From the NCBI GenBank assembly GCA_023228295.1, contig JALOBP010000028.1:1-33323 (forward strand): DNA of 33,323 bases, read 5' to 3'. This DNA comes from Methanoregula sp. GTDB taxonomy: Archaea; Halobacteriota; Methanomicrobia; Methanomicrobiales; Methanospirillaceae. Of the stretch, positions 6,395 through 13,484 are shown piece by piece (within the stretch, counting starts at the first letter, position 1; each line of letters begins with the position of its first letter). Below the pieces are notes generated by a model. The model searched no databases. It saw only the letters and a program-made list of their open reading frames with translations, and was not told the DNA's origin. A program made the translations under genes and the position numbers.

Positions 6395-7918
6395 ATGAAA
6401 CTGACTGCAAAAATTTTGGATATTGCGACCCGGGGAGTATTGCTGAACCAGCTCGATGCTCGTAACATCGGTGTTCTGAATGGCGACCGTGTACAGGTTA
6501 TCAATCCAAAAAACGGGGTTTCGATTGCAGCTGCTGTCGAGACAACATCAACGATCATCCCGCAGGGAAACCTTGGCGTGTACCGGATCACCAATGAGCG
6601 TCTCCATCTTGATGACGGGACGGATACTGAGATCCGCCAAGCTGGCCGGCCCGCATCGCTGGACTTTATCAAGAAGAAGATGGATGGAGGAACACTCACC
6701 AAGGAAGAGACCCTGACCATCATCAAGGATGTAGTGAGTGATGACCTATCCGCTGCTGAACTCACCGCATTTATCACGGCATCCTATATCAACCCCCTGG
6801 ATATGGATGAAGTTGAACATCTCACCCGATCCATGGTAGAAACTGGAGAGCAGATCAAGTTTCCATCCCGCCCCATTGTTGACAAGCACTCCATCGGGGG
6901 AGTTCCGGGCAATAAAATCACGTTCCTTGTAGTCCCGATCATTGCAGCCAGCGGCCTGAAAATACCCAAGACCAGTTCGCGTGCGATCACCGGCGCCGGC
7001 GGCACTGCTGATCTTATGGAGGTGCTGGCATCTGTCGAATTTTCTGCCAGTGAAGTCCAGTGCATGACCGAAAAGATTGGTGGCTGTATTGTCTGGGGTG
7101 GGGCCACCAATATTGCACCTGCAGATGACAAGATCATTGTTCAGGAGTACCCGTTCAAGATCGATGCGCGTGGCCAGATGCTGGCAAGTGTCATGGCAAA
7201 AAAATTCGCTGTCGGTGCAAACCTGGTTGTTATTGATATTCCCGTTGGCCTTCACACAAAAGTCGCAACCATGCAGGACGGTAGGAAGATGGCCCGGGAG
7301 TTCATCGAACTGGGCGAGCGGTTGAATATGAAAGTTGAATGTGCGCTGACCTACGGTGATATTCCGGTCGGCCGTAGTATCGGACCGAAGCTGGAAGTCA
7401 TTGAAGCCCTGCGTGTTCTTGAGGGTGCAACCGAGCCGAACTCTTTTATCCAGAAGAGCCTGTCCATTGCTGGTATCGCTCTCGAAATGGCCGGAAAGGC
7501 CCCCCGGGGAAGTGGTGCTTCAGTAGCCCACGATCTCCTTGTCAAAGGCAAGGCGCTCGAGAAGTTCCGCCAGATCATCGAGATCCAGGGTGGGGATCCG
7601 GCGGCCCAGTCATCGGATATCGTTCCTGGCGAACACCAGTTTGTAGTGAACTCCCCATCGTCAGGATATGTCATTGAGATGAACAACCGTTCGCTCATTA
7701 CTCTTGCCCGGACCGCAGGGGCTCCGCATGACAGCGGGGCAGGACTCCTCCTTCATGCCAAGAAAGGCAACCTGATCAAGACCGGCGAACCTCTCTTCAC
7801 CATCTTTGCGGACAGGAACTGGCGGCTCCAGAACGCGATCGAAGAAGGGCGGCGGCTGATGCCGGTTATTGTTGAAGGGATGCTCCTCGACCGTGTTCCT
7901 TCGGTTACGGAGATATAG
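6395..7918 (+). CDS. deoA: AMP phosphorylase (archaeal DeoA)
   Basis: Converts AMP (and CMP/UMP in characterised relatives) plus phosphate to free base and ribose-1,5-bisphosphate, the entry to the archaeal nucleoside-monophosphate pathway that feeds type III RuBisCO via R15P isomerase; neither partner gene is in this window. The 507-residue length matches the family (about 505). Residues 1-85 form the extra N-terminal beta domain of archaeal AMPpases. The thymidine phosphorylase core follows with the phosphate-binding DKHSIGGVPGNK (about 167-178), SRAITGAGGTADLMEVL, and a C-terminal biotinyl-like hammerhead domain (ARTAGAPHDSGAGL). I chose ATG 6395 over the upstream GTG 6362 because AGGTG (6382-6386) is correctly spaced and the family begins MKLxAKILD. 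Confidence 0.93.
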   Translation: MKLTAKILDIATRGVLLNQLDARNIGVLNGDRVQVINPKNGVSIAAAVETTSTIIPQGNLGVYRITNERLHLDDGTDTEIRQAGRPASLDFIKKKMDGGTLTKEETLTIIKDVVSDDLSAAELTAFITASYINPLDMDEVEHLTRSMVETGEQIKFPSRPIVDKHSIGGVPGNKITFLVVPIIAASGLKIPKTSSRAITGAGGTADLMEVLASVEFSASEVQCMTEKIGGCIVWGGATNIAPADDKIIVQEYPFKIDARGQMLASVMAKKFAVGANLVVIDIPVGLHTKVATMQDGRKMAREFIELGERLNMKVECALTYGDIPVGRSIGPKLEVIEALRVLEGATEPNSFIQKSLSIAGIALEMAGKAPRGSGASVAHDLLVKGKALEKFRQIIEIQGGDPAAQSSDIVPGEHQFVVNSPSSGYVIEMNNRSLITLARTAGAPHDSGAGLLLHAKKGNLIKTGEPLFTIFADRNWRLQNAIEEGRRLMPVIVEGMLLDRVPSVTEI

Positions 7919-7958
7919 ACCGATGTGCTGATATATGAGCAGGTGGCGATAATTTACC

Positions 7959-9350
7959 ATGTATAATCATAAACATCGTTTCCTTTTTGCTCTGTTCTGC
8001 ATTGTCCTCCTCTGCAGCTCAGCACAGGCAACGGACCTGCTGATTAAAGTGCAGGACAGTATTGATAATACGTCAATACCGTCTGCATCGGTATATGTCA
8101 ACGGGGCAAATTACGCAAAGACCAATAATTATGGGCAGGTATCCCTGTCTCACAACGGGCTTTACGATCAACTCATACGGGTCTCACTCACCGGCTACAA
8201 TGACTGGGAACAGACTGTGGGAAAGAATATTACCGCCATCCAGGTCAACATGAGCCGGAAAACCCTTACCCTGAAGATCAATCTCTACGATTCTGATACA
8301 CTCGAACCGGTTGTTGGTGCTAAGGTCAACGTTACTGCAACGAATGTATCATTAGGAACACAGACTGGTGCTGACGGGGCTGCAGTATTCTCTGTGTTAT
8401 CCAACAACCTCTATTCCGTTGATATTAAAGCAACCAATTATCAGCCCCGTATCGAGATTGTTGACATGGGGGCAGAAAACAAGGAAGTCCCGTACTGGTT
8501 GTTGTCCGGCAACAGGTTCTCGATTGTGGTGAAAGACAAGGAGACTTCACTTACTATTCCTGATGCAGAAGTGCGCATCGATTCAATTCTTGCCGGAAAG
8601 ACCGATTCAAGGGGTATTGTAATCACACCTGTCACCCGAGGAAGCGTGCACACATTCGAGGTAGTCAAGTCCGGTTACCAGACCTTATCTGAGTCCCGCA
8701 CGATAACCGATGCTGATGCGATCTATACTGTTGCCATCTCGAAAGCAGCAGTGGGGCTCTTCATTTATGTCTTTGATGAGAAGAAAGCCCCGCTGGATGG
8801 TGCAGATATTTATTTCAACGGGACCCTGACCGGCACAACCAACGAGTATGGCAGGAGTAATTTCCCATCGTTGGTATCCGGGACATATATGGTTGAAGTC
8901 AGGAAGAGCGGTTTTGTTCCCGTCAGCCGCACGATTGTGATATCGGACCAGGCGGAGGATTATACCTTTGACCTGTCATTCGCGAATGCAGCCCTATCTG
9001 TTTTTGTTAAGGACAAAGACCAGAGGATCGTCCCGAATGCGGCCATTGCAGTGAATGGGGCTGACATTGGGGTTACCGATGAGCAAGGCCAGCTGGTTAC
9101 CAATGTGAAATTTAATGTACCCCTGAACATCACCGCCTCCAAGGAAGGATATGTACCGGCAACGGTCATGGAACAGGTAATCCAAGGCAATGCAACCGCA
9201 TCTGTCAGCCTGACCCTTGAGAAGAATCTTGACTGGGGCCTGATTGCAATAATCGGAGCCGGGGCAGTAATTATTCTCATCCTTTTCGTAGCCATCCGCA
9301 TGCTCGGCGGAAGGAAGCACCGGCATATCCTGAGAAGGGATGAAATATAA
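7959..9350 (+). CDS. Membrane-anchored surface protein with five carboxypeptidase-regulatory/PEGA-like repeats
   Basis: A 463-residue secreted protein of unknown function. Residues 1-24 are a signal peptide (hydrophobic FLFALFCIVLLCSS, then AQA). Five tandem beta-sandwich repeats of about 78-80 residues follow, beginning near 25, 104, 183, 262 and 341. Each repeat has the pattern V-x-D, then P-x-A-x-V-x-V-N-G, then T-D/N-x-x-G-x, then a K-x-G-Y/F turn (SLTGY, KATNY, VKSGY, RKSGF, SKEGY). A single membrane helix (about 427-449) and a basic cytoplasmic tail end the protein. AGGTGG at 7941-7946 is a rather distant Shine-Dalgarno. It lies 40 bases after deoA, but no functional link is evident. 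A role in the envelope or in adhesion is inference. Confidence 0.8.
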   Translation: MYNHKHRFLFALFCIVLLCSSAQATDLLIKVQDSIDNTSIPSASVYVNGANYAKTNNYGQVSLSHNGLYDQLIRVSLTGYNDWEQTVGKNITAIQVNMSRKTLTLKINLYDSDTLEPVVGAKVNVTATNVSLGTQTGADGAAVFSVLSNNLYSVDIKATNYQPRIEIVDMGAENKEVPYWLLSGNRFSIVVKDKETSLTIPDAEVRIDSILAGKTDSRGIVITPVTRGSVHTFEVVKSGYQTLSESRTITDADAIYTVAISKAAVGLFIYVFDEKKAPLDGADIYFNGTLTGTTNEYGRSNFPSLVSGTYMVEVRKSGFVPVSRTIVISDQAEDYTFDLSFANAALSVFVKDKDQRIVPNAAIAVNGADIGVTDEQGQLVTNVKFNVPLNITASKEGYVPATVMEQVIQGNATASVSLTLEKNLDWGLIAIIGAGAVIILILFVAIRMLGGRKHRHILRRDEI

Positions 9351-9367
9351 CCTTTTAAAATAAAAAA

Positions 9368-9439
9368 CGGACCCAGCGGGAATCGAACCCGCGTCCTTGG
9401 GTTCGAAGCCCAAGAGGATATCCTCTACCCTATGGATCC
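9368..9439 (-). tRNA. tRNA-Arg (anticodon UCG)
   Basis: The reverse strand gives a 72-base cloverleaf. Acceptor GGATCCA pairs with TGGGTCC (one G-U), with discriminator G. The anticodon stem TTGGG/CCCAA closes the loop CTTCGAA, giving TCG for CGA codons. The T arm is GCGGGTTCGATTCCCGC. It has no intron and no encoded CCA. It is convergent with the surface-protein gene, whose stop is 17 bases away, and divergent from the dUTPase-like gene. Confidence 0.94.
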
Positions 9440-9460
9440 TTCCCAACTTCTTTACATCAA

Positions 9461-9471
9461 AAGATATTAAG
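9461..9471. promoter_or_regulatory. Shared bidirectional TATA element for tRNA-Arg and the dUTPase-like gene
   Basis: AAGATATTAAG reads almost the same on both strands. It is about 26 bases from the tRNA-Arg 5' end (minus) and about 26 bases before position 9492 on plus, just ahead of the ATG at 9496. One TATA box could serve both directions, and the plus transcript would be nearly leaderless. Confidence 0.5.
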
Positions 9472-9495
9472 TATTCTCTACCGACAAACTACTCA

Positions 9496-9939
9496 ATGAT
9501 TTTATCCGCATCAGAGTTTACCCGCCGCCTGGACCTGGACGAGGGACCGGGCAAACTCATCATCACCCCGTATCACAAGGAATCCCAGCAGCCGGCATCG
9601 TACGATCTCCGTGCAGCATCGGATCGCCTGCTGCCCCAGGGGATCTGTACTCTCGTCCCGACTACCGAATGGGTGGAACTTCCTACAGACCTTGCCGGGA
9701 CGCTGATGTGCCGGTCCTCGTTTGGGCGCCGCGGGGTGCTTTTAGGTGCAGGGTATGTTGACCCGGGCTTTCGTGGCCAGCTGACCCTGTGCCTCACCAA
9801 TATGGGGGGTGAAGATATCCATATTCTCAAAGACGACCGGATTGTTCAGATGATCCTTCATGAGATACGGGAGGGAAACCATGGGTATGCGGGACGGTAC
9901 CAGGACAGTCACGGTGCCGTGGAGGCGAAGGGATCATGA
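9496..9939 (+). CDS. dUTPase-like member of the dCTP deaminase/dUTPase family
   Basis: The 147-residue protein has the trimeric dUTPase/dCTP deaminase fold motifs: ASYDLR (34-39), CRSSFGRRG (72-80), AGYVDPGFRG (85-94) and DDRIVQMI. In dCTP deaminases the strand after motif 3 reads xLExxN, with Glu as the catalytic base; here it reads LTLCLTN with Cys99. The deaminase Arg before the DPG motif is Tyr87. The protein is also shorter than usual deaminases (about 190-200). It is therefore more likely a dUTP diphosphatase making dUMP for ThyA than a deaminase. A glycine-rich motif 5 is not evident; the C terminus is GRYQDSHGAV. Start ATG 9496 is chosen because the longer open frame from 9397 would run through the tRNA. 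It overlaps nrpR by ATGA. Confidence 0.8.
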   Translation: MILSASEFTRRLDLDEGPGKLIITPYHKESQQPASYDLRAASDRLLPQGICTLVPTTEWVELPTDLAGTLMCRSSFGRRGVLLGAGYVDPGFRGQLTLCLTNMGGEDIHILKDDRIVQMILHEIREGNHGYAGRYQDSHGAVEAKGS

Positions 9940-10886
9940 TTCGAACGGAACGAAAATATATCGAAATACTGCGGATTCTCCGGGAGCACCAGGATCCCAT
10001 GGGTGCAAAACGCCTCTCCGAACTGATGGCCGAGCGGGGTTTTGTGTTGAGCGACCGTGCGGTCCAGTATTACCTAAGCTACCTCGATACCATGGGGTTT
10101 ACCGAAAAAATCGGCAACCAGGGCCGGATTCTCACCCCTGCGGGAATGACTGAGACTGACAATGCCCTAGTTGATGACCGTATTGGTTTTATCATCTCAA
10201 AGCTCGAACGCCTGGCCTACCGGAGCACCTTCGACCCCGCTACCAGCACGGGGGATGTTGCCTACAACCTCTCAATGGTTCCCGAGGAGTCTTTTGAGAA
10301 GGCACAAGCGATTTTCGATAATGTGGCAAAGATTGGATGCGGATTCTTCAACTCCTACAAGGTAATTGATCGCGACCCGCGGATCCCTCCCGGCTATGTC
10401 GGGTTCATCACCATATGTAGTATTTCCATGGATGGGGTATTCCAGCGAAACGGTATTCCGGTAAAAATGGCATTCGGGGGTCGGCTTGAGATCGAGAACG
10501 GGACTCCGAAGCAGTTTAGGGATCTGATCGGGTACCGGGGAACAACCATCGATCCCCTTGAGTTATTCATCTCCTCCGGACTGACATCGATTTCCCAATA
10601 CACCCAGTCGCGGACCGGAATCACCCTGGCGAATGTCCGGGAAGTACCCGTGTCAGCGCAACAACGGGTTGAGGAGACCATCAGGCTCATGAATGCCTGC
10701 GGTTTTATCTTCCCGGTCTCCATGGGCAGCCATGTTTTCAACCTGCCCCCGAACCCATACCGGCTTTCCATTGTCGCATTCAGCGGGCTTAATTATATTG
10801 GAAACTGCGTTGAGCACGGGATAGAGATCAGAACCGAGATAGGCGCAGGGAATATCCAGTTTGCAAAAGTGCTGGGTGACCGCTGA
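9936..10886 (+). CDS. nrpR: NrpR-family nitrogen repressor (wHTH plus one NRD/DUF128 domain)
   Basis: A transcriptional repressor of nitrogen-assimilation genes, relieved by 2-oxoglutarate in characterised methanogens. In the 316 residues, positions 1-70 are a winged helix of the RNase R/NrpR type (ILRILREHQDPMGAKRLSELM, then RAVQYYLSYLDTMGF). The rest is one NrpR regulatory domain, with FGGRLEIENG, a conserved SSGLTSIS and GSHVFNLPPNPYRLSIVAFSG. The Methanococcus protein carries two regulatory domains; a single one resembles the Methanosarcina NrpRI arrangement, so a separate partner protein elsewhere is plausible. The start overlaps the previous stop by four bases. Its stop abuts the stop of the convergent FtsZ-like gene with no base between them. 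Confidence 0.9.
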   Translation: MIRTERKYIEILRILREHQDPMGAKRLSELMAERGFVLSDRAVQYYLSYLDTMGFTEKIGNQGRILTPAGMTETDNALVDDRIGFIISKLERLAYRSTFDPATSTGDVAYNLSMVPEESFEKAQAIFDNVAKIGCGFFNSYKVIDRDPRIPPGYVGFITICSISMDGVFQRNGIPVKMAFGGRLEIENGTPKQFRDLIGYRGTTIDPLELFISSGLTSISQYTQSRTGITLANVREVPVSAQQRVEETIRLMNACGFIFPVSMGSHVFNLPPNPYRLSIVAFSGLNYIGNCVEHGIEIRTEIGAGNIQFAKVLGDR

Positions 10887-13142
10887 TCAGATCCAGGAAA
10901 TATCCTCCGGTTTTTTCCCCTTCATGTTTTGCTTTTTCTCCGGCTGATCCGGTTCATGTGTTTCATCCTCATGAGCCGGATGATCTTTTCGGCTGGTTCC
11001 TGCCTGCGTTTTGGGCTTCAGGCTGGTGTGGATGAGAGGAGCATCCTTTGCCAGTGCGGTTTTTGGTTTTTGTATCTCGCGTCCTTCAAAAACCCGGTCT
11101 TTTGCCCGTACCTGTGTATCCTTGATAACTACAGTCAGATCGCGGTTGTCCTCTTCCAGAGGATATTGTTCTATGGATGTGGGGGCGGTTCCCGCCCCAT
11201 CATCGGGAGTGGATTCTACTCTTTCGGTATCGGGAGCCGATGGTTCCACCGGGCGGGAAACAAGTTTCCGCTTCGAAATGATTACGGTCCTTTGTTCATG
11301 TACCGGCTTTTCATCAGGTATGACCGGCAGGGGTGTGGCAGGTTTCATATGGATCTCATGCCGTTTCCTGATCGGTTCCTGATACGATGGGGGTTCCACA
11401 GGGACTTCCACTTCTGCCTGTTTTCCCCGGCCGGCCATTGCCTTGAGGCGTTGCTTCTGCAGCTCCCGTTCGATTCTTTGACGTGCCGCATCCTTGGAGC
11501 CCGGTGGGGAAATTCCCGGACCCTGCGTTATTCCGGTCTCGCGGACCGGCGTGGTGGCAACGGTTTTTGGGACAACCTGATGCGTATGTAATTTGGGGGC
11601 CTGTGTCTGTGTCTGGGATGATGAACCGGCATCGTTGCTGACAATTACCCGGTGACGCGTGGTTTTCTGGGGCATTTCTACCCCAGATAGTGTCGCCTCC
11701 ACTTGGGATTGGGTGGTGGGATACTCAGTGATCGTCGGGATTTTTCTCTTGATCTGTGCCATATCCAGTGCGTGTTCACGGATCGCCGGTCCAGCTTTTT
11801 GGGGATGATCGGCTGACTCTGTCATCGGGAGCTCCTGCTGGTGGGGCAGACCGTTCTCTGCTTTTCTCATTCCGACCGGCATGACTATCATCTCATCACG
11901 GATCGTCCCATGGTGCGTGGATACACCTGCGCCCGCATCATCTATAAAATCCGTGGATTCGCCGGTCCGTCTCTTGGACCACGACGAGTATTGTGCCCGG
12001 ATCTCACGGAGCTCGCCAACGCGGGGGATATTCTCAAGACCCGAGAGCATGATAATGATTGCAACGTTTTTGGTATTCAGGATCGGGTAATCTCCGGAAC
12101 GTGTTTCAAGGCCGGCAATACTCCGGTCGATCCATTTCCTGACCGTCATAAACCCTTTCATGGAAAGTTCATGCGAGGGGCCGGCAATCAGGACGAGTGC
12201 TTTGTGGGCGCTGGTCATGTCGCAGGGAGTTGAAATCTCGTGGTATATTGCCTGTTTTGCGAGATCCACAATACGGGAAGCTTTTTTCTTGTTCTCCTCC
12301 TCGAATACGCCCTTCGGCCGGAACTGAGAGAGGAATGCAAGTGGGTTACTGGGAAGGCGCTCTACTGCATACCCGATGGTAATGAATCCCATCCCCTTCA
12401 TGGTGTTGATCACTTCTCCGGAGTCCAGTACAACCTCCGCAAGGTCAATGCCCCCGTCTGCTCTGAACTCCCCGGCACGAAGGATCAGGCTGATCCTCCG
12501 AACAATGCCCTCATTGAGGAGCTGGTAGGTGGCAAGTTCCGGGGACAGTTCCGGTTCGGGCTGGGCAAGTCCCAGCATGTCGGCAAATCCTTTTTCCTTT
12601 TTTGCCCTTTTTACTCTCAGTGCTTTGGTCTTTTTGTACCATGTCTCGTTATCGAAAAGGATCATTCCGTCAAGGAGTGGTGAGAGGATATCGATGTCAT
12701 CGGCAGCTTTTGCAGAGTGTTTCTCCCCTTCGGCAAGGCAGGGCAGCGTAACCAACCCGAATACCGGTTCCACGAGGGATGAGCGCAGGCTGGTTATGAC
12801 GTGCGGGGCAATATCGGCCATCCCTCCCCCGAGCCCAAGACAGATGAATATCGCATCAGTTTCCCCGGACTCAATGTTGTGGATCCTGGATAAGATATCG
12901 TTAATATCTATTGAGACCGTCGGTTCAGTGCCGCGATCCTGGTTGGATATCTCAGGATCCATGGCCGGGAAGTATAACCGAGAACTTTCAGGGAGGGCTG
13001 TGAGCTGTTTTAAGGTCTTCTCGTCTACATCAACTGCCAGCCCCTGTATGCATGCCACTTTACTGCTTTTTCGGTCCGTTGAGTAGAGACTATCAACGAT
13101 CCGGCATCCTGCCCCTCCCAGTCCGATTGCAACGATCCGCAT
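10887..13142 (-). CDS. Tubulin/FtsZ-superfamily GTPase-like protein with long disordered C-terminal tail
   Basis: A 751-residue protein. Residues 1-385 look like an FtsZ/CetZ-type domain: an N-terminal GLGGAGCRIVDSL loop (7-19), the T4 region CLGLGGGMADIAPHV (101-115), LFDNETW (162-168) at the guanine contact, and a T7-like GGIDLAEVV with Asp233 and Glu236. The T4 loop lacks the classic GGGTGTG: TGTG is replaced by a shorter MAD, so nucleotide hydrolysis may be altered. Residues about 390-751 are low-complexity, Pro/Lys/Glu/Thr-rich and probably disordered, ending KPEDISWI, which could be a docking peptide like the FtsZ tail. A role in the cytoskeleton or cell shape is inference. It is not a standard cell-division FtsZ, which would be about 370-390 residues with an intact signature. 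Confidence 0.75.
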   Translation of the reverse strand: MRIVAIGLGGAGCRIVDSLYSTDRKSSKVACIQGLAVDVDEKTLKQLTALPESSRLYFPAMDPEISNQDRGTEPTVSIDINDILSRIHNIESGETDAIFICLGLGGGMADIAPHVITSLRSSLVEPVFGLVTLPCLAEGEKHSAKAADDIDILSPLLDGMILFDNETWYKKTKALRVKRAKKEKGFADMLGLAQPEPELSPELATYQLLNEGIVRRISLILRAGEFRADGGIDLAEVVLDSGEVINTMKGMGFITIGYAVERLPSNPLAFLSQFRPKGVFEEENKKKASRIVDLAKQAIYHEISTPCDMTSAHKALVLIAGPSHELSMKGFMTVRKWIDRSIAGLETRSGDYPILNTKNVAIIIMLSGLENIPRVGELREIRAQYSSWSKRRTGESTDFIDDAGAGVSTHHGTIRDEMIVMPVGMRKAENGLPHQQELPMTESADHPQKAGPAIREHALDMAQIKRKIPTITEYPTTQSQVEATLSGVEMPQKTTRHRVIVSNDAGSSSQTQTQAPKLHTHQVVPKTVATTPVRETGITQGPGISPPGSKDAARQRIERELQKQRLKAMAGRGKQAEVEVPVEPPSYQEPIRKRHEIHMKPATPLPVIPDEKPVHEQRTVIISKRKLVSRPVEPSAPDTERVESTPDDGAGTAPTSIEQYPLEEDNRDLTVVIKDTQVRAKDRVFEGREIQKPKTALAKDAPLIHTSLKPKTQAGTSRKDHPAHEDETHEPDQPEKKQNMKGKKPEDISWI

Positions 13143-13246
13143 ACCCTAATCCTGTAAAACCAGTAATGACCCCGTCGGTCACTTATGTCTGTGATAGTAC
13201 CTGTACACAGTCGGAGTTCAATATCTTATAGGATAATAGTTCCCGA

Positions 13247-13263
13247 AGAAAAATAGTTTTTCT
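13247..13263. repeat. Perfect inverted repeat with 3-base centre
   Basis: AGAAAAA (13247-13253), TAG, TTTTTCT (13257-13263). The T5 arm could act as a weak terminator for minus- or plus-strand read-through, or the repeat could be a binding site in this divergent region. Confidence 0.4.
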
Positions 13264-13425
13264 GTGACCATTACAGGGTTTTAAAAAAGGCAACAACCCC
13301 AAAATGCCTGCCAGAATGGAGCTAGCCCCCTGCGTTCTCTTTGGCTTGATTGGCATTATCTCTGGTTTTAAGAACGAACAGCGCAAAATCAGTTCATTTT
13401 GGAGGAGTTCGCTTACGAGTGCCAG

Positions 13426-13448
13426 CATAAAATGATAATTTATTTAAA
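13426..13448 (+). promoter_or_regulatory. mer: mer promoter region
   Basis: Two overlapping TATA candidates are present: ATAAAATG near 13427-13434 and TTTATTTAAA near 13439-13448. The first would give a leader of about 29 nt that includes the whole Shine-Dalgarno; the second would start the transcript almost on it. The first is therefore favoured. Confidence 0.45.
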
Positions 13449-13470
13449 CGCGTGTACGGTAATACTCAAT

Positions 13471-13477
13471 GAGGTGA
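13471..13477 (+). promoter_or_regulatory. mer: Strong ribosome-binding site deciding the TTG start of mer
   Basis: GAGGTGA lies 7 bases before TTG 13485. No in-frame ATG or GTG occurs between it and the conserved N terminus TYGIEFVP, so TTG is the only plausible initiator. mtd carries the same GAGGTGA box. Confidence 0.75.
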
Positions 13478-13484
13478 ACAAGCC

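Larger units (their letters stand above)
13143..13484. other. 342-base divergent intergenic region between the FtsZ-like gene and mer
   Basis: I see no gene here. The region is AT-rich. It contains the perfect inverted repeat AGAAAAA-TAG-TTTTTCT (13247-13263), a TTTTAAAAAAGG block near 13280 that could be a promoter element on either strand, and the mer promoter region near its right end. The left end must also hold the promoter of the minus-strand FtsZ-like gene, which I cannot place. Confidence 0.55.

Noticed and set aside
9397..9495. N-terminal extension of the dUTPase-like protein
   Set aside because: It would be encoded by the antisense strand of tRNA-Arg and does not resemble the family, which begins at MILSASEF.
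10929..11591. Long plus-strand open frames opposite the FtsZ-like tail
   Set aside because: They arise from the low-complexity coding of the minus-strand tail; no ribosome-binding site or conserved motif.
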